From assembly GCA_025677815.1 (NCBI GenBank), contig JAIXMP010000008.1, forward strand, positions 372,001 to 436,000: a stretch of DNA of 64,000 nucleotides, read 5' to 3'. The position numbers and the translations under genes are program-made. Source of the DNA: Phascolomyces articulosus. Lineage: Eukaryota; Mucoromycota; Mucoromycetes; Mucorales; Lichtheimiaceae. Shown in pieces: positions 1 to 11,110 of the stretch (position 1 is its first letter; every line of letters starts with the position of its first letter). The notes under the pieces are model-generated. The model was not told where the DNA came from and did no database searches. It saw nothing but the letters and a program-made list of their open reading frames with translations.

Positions 1-87
1 TTGAATTGTATTCTGAGCAGATTCTACATCGCTATTATTACGATGACAATTTTTTGTTGAATCACTTCCTTCAGTTTGTGGGAACAT
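1..87 (-). CDS. 5' end of a gene cut by the left window edge; paralogue of the gene at 637-2233
   Basis: On the minus strand an ATG at 87-85 opens a frame that stays open to the window edge (29 codons). It begins M-F-P-Q-T and then a polar Ser/Asp/Asn stretch. The complete gene at 637-2233 begins M-S-P-Q-T followed by a similar acidic Ser/Asp stretch, and the sequence just upstream of both ATGs is also alike (see the repeat at 152-201). That shared start and upstream block is the only evidence that this is a real gene. No known domain is visible in the part seen, and a splice site could fall inside it. Confidence 0.45.
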   Translation of the reverse strand, partial: MFPQTEGSDSTKNCHRNNSDVESAQNTIQ

Positions 88-636
88 GCAGTTTTAAAGA
101 AAAACCAAGAAACAAAAAAAAGGTGTTTTCGTTGGTTAGGACAGGATGATAGTGTAAACATCTTGTGTTACAAGAAAGGTACATCAACAGTTTCAAGTTG
201 TAAACCTCGGAGCACCATTGATATTATGCCATGTAAATATAATGACAATCAAAAAAAACATCTGCAATAAAAATTCTAATCAAATATAAACATGAATGGT
301 ATAATAATAATGCTTGACTTTTCCATATAATGAAACATCATACATCTACAAAAGGGAAGTTCTATCATAAGCACTCGCGTATATAAAAGTGAAATTCTTT
401 ACCACTGATGATTTAAACAAAGACGGATCCGCTTCTGAACATGAACGAATAAATACTTCGAGCGTTGCTATTACGCGGTGAACAAATATGATAATTTTTC
501 ACAGAAAACCTTTATTATTGTAGTTGTCACAGGAAAAAAAACCATCTCAACAGGAGAGAATATAGAGAATATTGGTTATTTTATGAAAAAAAGTTTATTG
601 TTTGTCGTGTTCGTTCTTTTAATGATGATGTTTTGG
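88..636. other. Intergenic region between the two tandem paralogues
   Basis: AT-rich spacer. It holds the putative upstream region of the left-edge gene (including the diverged repeat at 152-201) and the 3' flank of the gene ending at 637. The short frame at 76-270 on the plus strand has no splice or family support and is treated as chance. I see no RNA gene here. Confidence 0.5.
152..201 (+). repeat. Diverged direct copy of the block at 2323-2371, upstream of the first paralogue
   Basis: About 50 bp that align with 2323-2371 with only scattered mismatches; both end in TTTCAAGTTGT. Each copy lies at a similar distance (about 65 and 90 bp) upstream of the ATG of a minus-strand gene with a similar first exon. 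The simplest reading is that gene and promoter were duplicated together. A shared regulatory element kept by selection is the alternative. Confidence 0.6.
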
Positions 637-2233
637 TTAACCCTCCGTGTCTACTAAATCAAAATCTGAATTGTCACGATTGGATAAGCATATATTCATA
701 GTAACATATAAATAGTATCATTGACGTCCATCAAACTTGAAGGAATATGTGTAAGTATTCAAAAAAAAATTATAATACATACCCCATGGTTCTTCGGAAG
801 ATCTTTTCCTAGTGGTAATCGGTGATGACGCCGTTTGAGTTGCCGTTTCTTGTAACGTTGCTTGTGCTGCCTTTTCAAGATTGGATAGGAACTTTGCTAT
901 ATATGTATTACAATAATATTAAATCAACGGCACAGATTACTATGTGATGATGGGTCAGGTCATAATAATAAATTCATTACAAAATGTTTCTTACAACTTC
1001 TCCATGTTCTCATTCCCAGATCATTTGGCATACCATACGAGAAAAGTACTATTTTGATTTTTGGAGATAAGACACACTTGAAACTGTTCTGTAGTAACAT
1101 CCATATCAGCAATAATATTATCATTTGTTACCTTCTCCACTCGTCTTATTACTTTGTGGTGCGATAGCGTTGCCGATGGATTTTTTTCTTGCAGATAAAT
1201 ACCCTGGTTGGTTTTCTTCAACGCTTAAATGTGATAGAGAGCGTACTAATGTATTATTCTCATTGCACGGTTCCTTATTATCTTCTACTACACTTGCATG
1301 ATTTTCATCTGTTTTTTTTAGGAATTTAACATTAGCTTCGTGTTATTTTATGAATGGTAAAAAAAGTGTTATTATTTTTTTTAATTATGTAAGTTTTCTT
1401 TCGTATTTATAGGTCTATGTACCTTCCTTACATTCATAACCTGGAGAAGTTGGAGTTGATGGTATATATATTGTAACAGGAGAAGCTTTGCCAGACGTTT
1501 TGCCCATTGTACAAAGACTGTCACTGCTTCTGTAGTTTGTTGTTTTTGGTACCTCTGATTTTTTGCCTAGATAACAAATTGGTTATTTTTTTAGTGTATC
1601 TATATAAAAAGAAAATTAATTTTACCTTTCACTGAAGTTTGTGGAGGTACAGGTAATATTTTCCTATAATCTGGCATGGTTTTTATTTCAAACATCAGGG
1701 GATCCCCTGGTTGAGAAGTAACTTTTGTTCTTTTTCGATGTTTTCTTGCTCTAGTCGATGGTGGTTTAGCCGCATCTTGAGTTGGAGGATATGTATTAAT
1801 AGCATCCAAAAGATCCACTGTCGCCTTGACTGCTTCTTGAGCTGCTTTTGCCGCGTATAAAGCTGCCTTTATTACTCCTTCCCGTTTTGATTCTTGTTTC
1901 TTGGTGGCTCTTCTGGCGGTCAAACGTAATTTACGTTTTTCCATATTGTACTCTTTCAAATGGGCTCGCACCAAGGTTGGATAATCATCTAGGATGAAAA
2001 GAACAACGGTAAATTACCTTTTCCATATCAATCAACCTCTCACAAACCCTCACCCTCACCAAGTTGACGCGAAAAAACACGGTGTCAAACTTTTTTAAAA
2101 ATATTCTTCAGGTTTGACTTTGCAATAAGATCTTTTTTTTTTGGTCATTACCCTTTTCATCGCCTGAAGAATCACTCTCGCTATAATACCAGCTTTCCGC
2201 TGTATCGTCACTTTTTACGGTTTGTGGGGACAT
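637..2233 (-). CDS. Seven-exon gene of unknown function, 317 aa
   Basis: Exons on the minus strand: 2233-2152, 1988-1626, 1566-1432, 1308-1132, 1048-995, 896-783 and 665-637. The joined length is 954 nt, giving 317 aa and a stop, with every junction in phase and flanked by GT and AG. The protein starts with an acidic Ser/Asp-rich stretch (residues 7-27). A strongly basic Lys/Arg region then runs into an Ala-rich helix-like stretch (roughly residues 40-85), followed by Pro/Ser/Thr-rich sequence. There is no signal peptide, membrane segment or domain that I recognise; the composition suggests a nuclear or nucleic-acid-associated protein, which is inference only. An alternative acceptor at about 1088 would give an earlier stop at 1021. 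I prefer the longer model because the two exons beyond it have clean splice sites and keep the frame. A second copy starts at the left edge. Confidence 0.6.
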
Positions 2234-4744
2234 ATGTGCAGATTAGAAAAGTATAAAAGGTCAAAAGGATCGAGAATTTTGGTGGGGGCGTTTTTGTTCC
2301 TTTGGTTTATCATACCACGAAAATGTAAACAGTTTGTGCTACAGGAAAGGTGCATTAACAGTTTCAAGTTGTTTTTAAATATCATAGTATGTATCTTATT
2401 GTTCGTTTGAAATAGACTTCTTGAGTTTCTAATAGGTGATGCTGTGTACATACATAGTAGAAAAGAATCAATCTCATTTTTCATATAAGTGTACCAAGTA
2501 TTTATTATTTTCCATATTCAAGATGATGGAAAACAAAAGATTTTAAGAAAATATTTTGTAATGTTAATTACACCTGAAAGCATTTTTTTTTCATCGTCGC
2601 CTGCATATAAGTATTCAACTAGAATATACTATCAAATACAGAGGGGTAAATAAATGGTCTTATTTATTCCTTGTAGTGAGGTATTGTTGGATTATGTTCA
2701 CGGAATAAATTAAAGGTTTTTTGGAGCTGTATTCAATTCTCATCACATAAATAATCACCCTGTTTTGTGAATTGTTTCATATGTTGAAAAAAAAAAGAAT
2801 CGATCAATTTCATTCAAGAAATTTATCATTATTATTCATACATATCCAACAGTTTGCAGAGGAGATCCCTTCATATATATATAATATACGAAATTAGTTT
2901 TAGAAAGGTTACATAATGAGGTTCATGATATCAAGCTGTAAAGACACAAACTTATTCCTCCCAATGAATCCCAATTTGTTAGAAATGGCAAGAAACTTGT
3001 TACTTACGTTTACTATGAGACTCTATGAAAGTATATAAATGATGACTCACAGTATCCATAAAACCGCATGAATATCTATAGATATGTGAAAGCACATGTG
3101 ATACAATAAATATTTCTAATGAAAATATTAAGGTTAACTGTGAAAGCATACAACAAATGCATATTTATTAAAGTAATAATGTTGTTGAAAATAATAAAAA
3201 TCAAAGATTTGAATGCTTACACTTTACACGACCGGCCTTTCTAATGCTTGTCAATACTATTATATTAGTATGCTGAGGTATCGCTTTTTCCACACGAGAA
3301 TAAAGTATTACCACTAAAACCGGAACATTGAAAGTCAGCGATCAAATAGCCTAATTTTTGATGTCATTTGCGATGAATTCTGTAAAGTCGAGTTTCCAGT
3401 TTCTTTCTTTTCCATAATGTAACTAAAAAAAATATATTTTGTACAGAGTGTGCTGCTGAGGAAACAAAATCATACTCTCGAAACCCTACCTTCTATTAGA
3501 TGGTTATCAGCCGTAAGAAATATCGGGCCAAAGCTGACCGTCGTGAAAATGGTCTTTTTTTTTTAGATTTTTTTAATATTTTGTATAGGTAGCAAGATAT
3601 GAATTTATACTTTATGTGCCTCATCATCACAACATGCGAAAATGCAACAGATATAGAGAGCATAGAAAAGAGCGGTATATAAAAATAAAATTTGCTATTA
3701 TTGGCGTACATATGGTCTGAGCGTTTGCTCATTTTACCGTCAAAATGTCAAATTGTTTCAATTCCAAAACACATAAGAAAAGCTATATATAATATCTCTA
3801 AAATGGGACAAGCTATCTAGCCTCGATATATTCGGATGGGAAAAGGTGATAATAAGGTAGGTTTTGAATATATAAACATAAATACGTGTGTGGTGTTCTA
3901 GTAAATATGAAGTAAAAAACAAATATCAGGACTCATTTTGGTGACTTATGTCCTAAATCTAATATACTCTGCTAAATCTGGAAAAAATTGACCAACTTTG
4001 AGCTGCCATAGAATATTTTTTTTATAAAACAAATTATATTTTTGGGATGTTTTAGTACAGAAATGTTTTGGGGATATGTTATAATAAGTGATGAAAGTTC
4101 AGGTAAAAAAATGTTGGCTATAAGTTGGCTGCACCATATCAACTATCCAACCATACATGTATATCATTACTCTCTTTCAATATTACGTCTTCAAATTCAA
4201 CCTGAATTTAGCTGGGAGTTTACTTAATACGTGTTTTTATGAGCATATTTGAGAATACCTTTTTCTACAGTGGTTGATGAAATTGGTATAATAGAAAAAT
4301 GGCATTTTATTATTTATTTAAACAATGTTTAATATATTGAATTGAATAGATTACTCATAGATAGAATACATAATTATAAGTGCTATTATTATACCTTAAT
4401 TCAAGCTTACCCTACTATCTGTATTAAAAAGGGGGATATCGAGCTATATATAGTTAGGGTCTATGGCTCGTGCAAACTCGGCAAGAAAATTAGAGTTATG
4501 AATCACAGCAATGCCGAAATTCGGGTCCCGCATTACAATGTTTTTTATCAGTAGAACTATATGGAAGGGTATGATGCAAAGAATTTCCATTTTGAACCTT
4601 TTAGTCTAAGTCTTTGCAAACTCTTTTTTTTTTCTATATATTTCGTTTCTATTTCTCGTTCTCATCACTTATACTTTATTTTTTTTCCCTCTTTCTTCTT
4701 TGTTATTAATATCGATTATAATCAATATATTAAAAAAACCAACC
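2234..4744. other. 2.5 kb intergenic region without a supported gene
   Basis: AT-rich sequence between two divergently transcribed genes. Apart from the repeat at 2323-2371, the stretch has only short frames without splice partners or family resemblance (2222-2410, 3496-3732, 4042-4227, 4342-4554). Pyrimidine-rich sequence immediately before 4745 is typical of a fungal promoter/5' leader. I see no tRNA or repeat array. Confidence 0.5.
2323..2371 (+). repeat. Second copy of the upstream block shared by the tandem paralogues
   Basis: Matches 152-201. It lies about 90 bp upstream of the ATG at 2233 of the minus-strand gene, so it is in the putative promoter or 5' untranslated region. See the partner entry. 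Confidence 0.6.
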
Positions 4745-6343
4745 ATGTTTCCATCACAAAATACTTTAAAACAAACTTTCTTTGTTCCTTCTGTCGCAGC
4801 TGATAAACCAGCTCCTACTGGTGTCGATTTATATTCCCGTTTTGCTTTTGCTGGTGCCATTTGTTGTGCTGTAACTCATGGTGCTATGACACCTGTCGAC
4901 GTTGTAAAGACAAGAATGCAGCTGGAGCCTGAAAAATATAACAGAGTAAGTATATATTTCCTATATTTCTTCAACAAACCCGGTCAATAGTACCCGCTCA
5001 AACCTCATCCACCTTAGCCACCCAAACTATTATTTTTCTGTGAGAGAAATGACATCATGAGATTTCACACATCCAATCCATCCGCGTTGATCTGCATCAC
5101 CAGTTCCACTGGTCCATATATTATATTATATTGTATTAATTTCAAAAATATCCACCATATTGGCGTATCATAATCATAATATAGGGCATGATTGCTAGTT
5201 TCCGTAAAGTTGTTGCCGAAGAAGGAGCTGGGGCACTTTTAACAGGTGTTGGTCCTACTTTTGCCGGTTACTTTTTGCAAGGTGCTTTCAAGTTTGGTGG
5301 TTATGAATTCTGGAAAAAGACCTTTTCTGAGGCAGTAGGTGTCGAAAAGGCTAGTGAAAATAGAACAGCTATTTACTTGGGTGCTTCAGCTATTGCCGAG
5401 TTCTTTGCTGATGTTGCTCTCTGTCCCCTTGAAGCCACTCGTATTCGTTTGGTGTCTCAACCCGGTTTTGCTACAGGTCTTGTGAGTGGCTTTAGCCGAT
5501 TACTTCGTGAGGAAGGTGTCATTCGTGGTTTTTATAGGTAAGGCATATATATATATTCTTTATAATACGGGTTACTCGGTTATACTAATACATATTTCTT
5601 TGTGTTTTACTTTTTAATTTGATAAAAATCAGTGGTTTTGGTAAGTCCTTTCTTCATACTGTCACGTTAAAATATAATATGATTTCGTGTGGTTGTTTTC
5701 GTTTGCACATCATACTCACTGAGTACTATAATATCTAATACCTTTCTATAGGTCCTATTTTGTTTAAACAAGTTCCATATACTATGGCTAAGTTTGCCGT
5801 TTATGAAATTGCTGCGTAAGTTCATTATTTTTTGAAAAAAAGGAGTAAAAGAAGTAAAGCATTTTTATTTATATAAACAAACATTCATTACCATTGTATA
5901 CAGTGAACAAATTTTGCGTGGCATCAACACGCCCAAAGATCAATTATCGCCTTCCAGTATGGCCGTTATTAACCTTAGCTCTGGTATAATTGCTGGTACT
6001 GCTGCTGCCATCATTTCACAACCTGCCGATACATTATTGTCCAAGATTAATAAACAAAAGGGCGTTGAGGGCCAATCAGTAACTTCTCGTCTTGTTTCAA
6101 TGGCTGGGCAACTTGGAGTGAAAGGATTGTTTGTTGGTTTGGGTCCACGTATTCTCATGGTTGCTGCTCTTACTGCTGGTCAATTGTAAGTTTTATTTTC
6201 AAGTACTTTATAAATATATGATAATTATTACTCTTATATGTGGCTAACTTTACGTTCTATTTCATAATAGTGCTATTTATGGTGACATCAAGAGAGTACT
6301 AGGTGCAACAGGAGGAATCGAAATCGCAAAATTAGAAAAGTAA
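4745..6343 (+). CDS. Mitochondrial phosphate carrier (SLC25A3 / Mir1-Pic2 family)
   Basis: Imports inorganic phosphate across the inner mitochondrial membrane for ATP synthesis. Exons 4745-4945, 5185-5537, 5633-5640, 5752-5815, 5904-6185 and 6271-6343 join in frame to 326 aa, a normal carrier length. The three mitochondrial-carrier signatures are present, one per repeat: PVDVVK (about 50-55), PLEATR (148-153) and PADTLLSK (from about 249). Glycine-rich helix segments such as [19 protein letters not shown] are characteristic of phosphate carriers rather than ADP/ATP carriers. The third exon is only 8 nt and its skipping would break the frame; with it, the conserved stretch [13 protein letters not shown] is restored, which confirms it. 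The first in-frame ATG (4700 frame) is rejected because the ATG at 4745 has a better context and fits the family start. Mir1 versus Pic2 orthology cannot be settled by eye. Confidence 0.93.
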
Positions 6344-7494
6344 AGCAAGCAAAAAAAAAAAAAAAAAAAAAACTCAGTGCAGAGCTCAGAATTTCTGTAA
6401 CGAATGTCTTGGTCCAGAAAAAAAAATACAAATAAACATATAAATTACATCATTTGTCATGTTACCTTATAATAAAAGCAATTAATTTTGGATTCTAAGA
6501 TTAACTTGTACCTATTATTATCATTTCTTTTGCGTTTTTTGCTAGCATCGAGTGTATTCACTGTTAGTTGTTAGCTCGATGATGATGGTGATGATGGTGG
6601 TTGTGTCTTTTCTCCACCTCAGGCGTCTGATTTCATTTCCTTTTCAGACTCAAATTAGGCGCTTATGATGTTTTTCTCGTGAAGAAGCTGAGTCGGAAGG
6701 GTGCGGTGAACTTAGGTATAGTCTTTTTAGCTTTCTTGCCACTTGATACACGATTGTTGGATTGTTTTTGATGTTAGGATTGCCGCAATTACTTCATCTG
6801 TATTATTTTCATAGAATATTGTCAGCTATCTTTTGTTTATTTTGTGATTCTTTCGTTCGATCTAATAGTTTGTTCACCATTTCTGAGACAAAAACATACT
6901 CAAAAGATAGATGCATAGCATTGGATATAAATATATGGTTCGTTTTTTTTTTCTGATATACGCTATAATTCCATTATGAACCATGATCCACTGCCCAGAT
7001 CCAAACCATACACTTTAGTGTTCTTTTTCTTCTGTTTAAGTTTGTTTAAAATACTTTATTTATGTATAACACAAAAACAAACACCCACAGACCCAAGTAT
7101 TCAGTCCTCATCAATCCTGACATTATTCACCTTATGCTTATAAATAGCTCCACACAGTATCTTTTCTAATATCATAACGGCTATAATAATCGACCAACCA
7201 TATGAATAAATATTGCTTTCTACCTTGTCATTAACGTATATTACGAATCAGAACGAGATTTCCTACTCAAGTACCTTCGAAATGTCTTGTCAAAATATGT
7301 AAATACGTTTGAATAAAGCGTCGATTTTTTCAGAGATATAGTTGGTTGGTTGCCGCACTGAACATTGTGGCATTAAGAATTTGTTATAAAAATCCTTGAC
7401 CAATCATTTTACTACCAAGTGAACAATTTAACCCCCCTTGGAATGCCCAACCCAGCGTCCCTATTTTCTTTATAAAAACAAATAGTAGATAAAA
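6344..7494. other. Intergenic region after the phosphate carrier gene
   Basis: Starts with a poly-A tract (about 6352-6371) just past the stop codon, then AT-rich sequence with a GATGATGGT-type simple repeat near 6580-6600. The frame at 6762-6956 has no support. The last 100 bases are the putative promoter of the heme lyase gene. Nothing else is recognised. Confidence 0.5.
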
Positions 7495-8562
7495 ATGTCA
7501 ACCGAAAACAAATGTCCAGTAGATCATACCAATATGAAATCGACACCTCCTCCTCAACAACAACAACCTACCGATGCTGCAAAATGTCCCGTTGACCACA
7601 CTAAATTCCAATCGCCTCCAACAACCAATACGAATTCAGAAGAAAAATGTCCTGTCGATCCAAGTGCTTATCAACATTTCTTACCCAAAGATCAAAAAGC
7701 AGAAGCAGAAAAATGTCCAGTGGATCCAGCAGCTTATAAGCACTTTTTACCTTCCAAAGAACAAGGACAAAAGCAAAGTGCAGACGAAGGTTGTGATTCC
7801 GACGCGATCGATGCACGAAACAATATGCCTTCTGTTGCTCAACAATCACCCACTCCTGGACAAAAAATGGCATTAGGTGTTGAACGTGAAGTATCCACCA
7901 TCCCACGTGCAGATACTGAAGAAAAGAATTGGATTTATCCATCCGAACAAATGTTTTTTAATGCTATGCGACGTAAGAATTGGAATCCTGAAGAAAAAGA
8001 CATGTCAGTGGTCGTACCTATTCATAATGCAGTAAACGAAATGGCCTGGATGAAAATTCTTGAATGGGAAAAAATGCACCATACGTAAATAAGCTCTTTC
8101 TGTCTCATGTTTATATATAATGACGTTTCTTTTTGGATTGGATACAGATTAAAGTATAAGCTGATAAGTGTTTATCTGTTTGGATATATAGTGAATGCAA
8201 TCAACCAAAGCTAGTCAAGTTTCAGGGACGTCCTAAAGATTATACACCCAAGGCACGTTTATATTCATGGTTTGGGTAAGATATCCATAATGCTTGATTA
8301 TAAGGGATTTGTATATATAGTATTTATACTAACAATAGGACGGATGTGGGTTATTAGTTATAAATTACCATTTGATCGTCATGATTGGGTTGTGGATCGT
8401 TGTGGTGAAAAGATTACCTATGTCATTGATTTCTATTCTGGTAAACAAGACCCAAGACGACCTGAAAGCATTAGTTTCTATCTTGATGTCCGCCCAGCTG
8501 TTTCACTCTCTGGTATTTGGGATCGTGTGAGGATGTCATTTAAAAAGGGCGAGTTTATTTAA
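7495..8562 (+). CDS. Holocytochrome c synthase (cytochrome c heme lyase)
   Basis: Attaches heme covalently to apocytochrome c in the mitochondrial intermembrane space. Exons 7495-8084, 8192-8275 and 8358-8562 join in frame to 292 aa. The N-terminal half carries four copies of the CPVD heme-regulatory-type motif (two CPVDH, two CPVDP) spread through about the first 75 residues; one or two is more usual. The catalytic half is clear: the WEKMHH segment holds the heme-ligand His expected in this family (about residue 195), followed by GYKLPFDRHDWVVDRCG (about 225-241) and YVIDFYSG. The third exon must start at 8358, because only that acceptor joins WFG directly to YKLPFDRHDW as in other family members; the longer open frame upstream is intron. 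Fungi often have separate enzymes for c and c1, and I cannot tell which this is. Confidence 0.93.
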
Positions 8563-8838
8563 AAACATGAACTCTATTGTATTATATTTTATTGTATACC
8601 GTTTCTCCTTCCTCCCCATTGTATAATTTGTTATCATTTTTTAAAATAGTTTATCTCTCCTTTTGTGTGGTGGAGGTAGTGGCTTGTTATTTTCGGGTTA
8701 CTCAAATTCCTATTTTGGAAATACCATACCCGACCACTATTTTACATCACAAAAAAAATTAGCATTATTGAAATAGACACTTTTTTTATTTACCTCACTC
8801 TACATTTTTTTCTTTAAAAAAAAGCATATAATTCCTTC

Positions 8839-11110
8839 ATGGGTCAACCAAAAACTAATAATAAAACTGTTAACCCTGCATTAGCAGCTGCAGAAAGAAA
8901 ATACCAACGTGGCAAACCTGTTCCCTTCAAAGTAAATCGATCGATATATTTTTTTCATACCAAAAAAAAAAGAGTTGACGATCGATCTAAAAAGCAACTA
9001 ACGATTAAGCCATCGATTGGATCTTTTTTTTTTAAAAAAAAAAAATAGAAAGTAAGAAGCGGAAAACTTCGAGGAAAATTAGAGCGACAAGAAGAAAAGA
9101 TCCGCGATGCAGTACAATCAGCAGCACGGGCCGAACTTTTGCTCGGTGAAGAAGCTGGTTTTCTCGAAGCTGAAGGAATTGAAAAGACATATAATTATCG
9201 ACAAGATCAATTATCAAAAGAAGTGGATATTAACACCTCACAAAAGGTATAATTTAAGATACGACGTTTCAAGTGGGAGGAAAAAGGACTAGGAGGAAGA
9301 GAAAGGTTTCTTTGCTTTTTAGTATCACTTAATGACTGGGTAATCATTTGATAGATCTTTAGCCTCGATTTACCGGATCATGGACCTTACAGTGTAGATT
9401 ATACTCGTAACGGCAGGTACGGTAGCATGCATATACATTGGGATGATTGTTTTTCTTCGACGTATGTTATGTTTATATGCCTTAATTTATTATAATATCG
9501 TTTAGACACTTGCTTATTGGTGGTAAAACTGGCCATTTGGCTGCATTTGACTGGCAAACTGGCAAATTACATTTTGAAGTCCATGTCAATGAACTTGTCC
9601 GTGATGTCAAGTAAGAATTATATTTTTTATTTGCATAATATAGCATTGATTGATCCACGAAAAGAGGAAGAATTTATCATTGACATAATGATGAATAGAT
9701 GGTTACATAACGAAACCTTATTCGCAGCAGCACAAAAACGATACGTCTATATTTACGATAACAGCGGTTTAGAAATCCATCGATTAAAAAGTCATATGGA
9801 TGTTACCAAACTCGAATTCTTACCATATCACTATTTACTCGCTACTGTTGTATGTATATATATCTTATTGGATTGGATGGATCAGAAGGACACAGGGAAA
9901 TAAACGAAAGAAATGGATATGGATAGACCGTCACATCAAGTTTTCAACCTCAAGGGAAAAAAAATTAACACTGTTTTTTACACATCGTGATTTAGGGAAA
10001 TGCAGGTTATCTTAAATACCAAGACATATCAACTGGTCAATTAGTTACTGAATTACGAACAAAGTTGGGCTCCTGTGCTACCATGGTACAGAATCCGTGG
10101 AATGCCATTATCCATTTGGGTCATGCCAATGGTACTGTTTCATTATGGTCTCCAAATATGTCAACTCCTTTAGTCAAAATGCAGTGTCATCGAGGTAATG
10201 TACAAGCACTCGCAGTGGATCCAACTGGAAGATACATGTCTACAGCAGGCTTAGATGGCCAATTAAAGGTTTGGGATATTCGCAAATATGAAGTTTTACA
10301 AGAATATTATACACCCCGTCCAGCAACTTCACTATCTATTTCTCAACGAGGATTATTGGGTGTTGGATGGAGTACACATGTATCTGTAAGTTTATTTTAT
10401 TTACTACAACGCACAAAAGAATATTGGATAAGGGAAAGGAAAAGGATAATGCATACTGATTTATCAAATTATTAGGTATGGAAAGATGCATTTTTGACCA
10501 AACAAACCTCTCCTTACATGAACCACATTCAACCATCATCAGCTATTCGTGATATCCAATTTGTTCCATACGAAGATGTACTTGGATTTGGTCATGCAAA
10601 AGGTGTTTCCAGTATTGTTGTACCAGGTGCTGGTGAACCTAACTTTGACTCACTTGCTGCTAACCCATACCAAACCAAGAAACAACGGCAAGAATCCGAA
10701 GTACATAGTCTATTGGATAAATTACAACCTGATATGATTGCATTGGATCCTACTCATGTTGGTAGAATGACACGTATGACAAAACAAGATATTATGAAGG
10801 CTCGTAAAGATGAAAAGGAACAAGATGAGACTGCCCGATATGAAAAGTTGCGGAAAAAGACAAAGAAACATCTTAAGCGTCATGAAAATGTTATTGAAGC
10901 TCGAAAGGTAACAAAAAAACAAAATACATTCTTTCTTTTTTCTTCTGGATGAAACAGATAAAAATGGGTTGGACTCTTTTTTTTAACAAATGAATTTTCG
11001 ATTTTATTTACTAGATTGAGATTAGCGAACAATTCGAACAAGAGAAACAAAAACGGTTGGCAGCAAAACAAAAACCAAAAGAATTTACTGCATTGGATAT
11101 TTTTAATTAA
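8839..11110 (+). CDS. UTP7: U3 snoRNP WD40 protein UTP7 (WDR46/BING4 family)
   Basis: Component of the small-subunit processome that cleaves pre-rRNA to make 18S rRNA in the nucleolus. Eight exons (8839-8931, 9049-9246, 9355-9416, 9506-9610, 9699-9849, 9996-10385, 10476-10907, 11015-11110) join in frame to 508 aa. A basic N-terminal region with a long helix is followed by a WD40 propeller; clear blades include the segment around [19 protein letters not shown], and [22 protein letters not shown]. Next comes the family-specific C-terminal part with [22 protein letters not shown], which is diagnostic of UTP7/BING4. The protein ends in a Lys/Arg/Glu-rich helical tail. Length fits the family (about 500-600 aa). 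The poly-A/T tracts at 8961 and 9025-9045 are in the first intron. The gene starts 276 bases after the heme lyase stop in the same orientation. Confidence 0.93.

Noticed and set aside
8272..8357. Extended open frame upstream of the third heme lyase exon
   Set aside because: It would insert residues between WFG and YKLPFDRHDW, which are adjacent in the family; the acceptor at 8357 removes it in phase.
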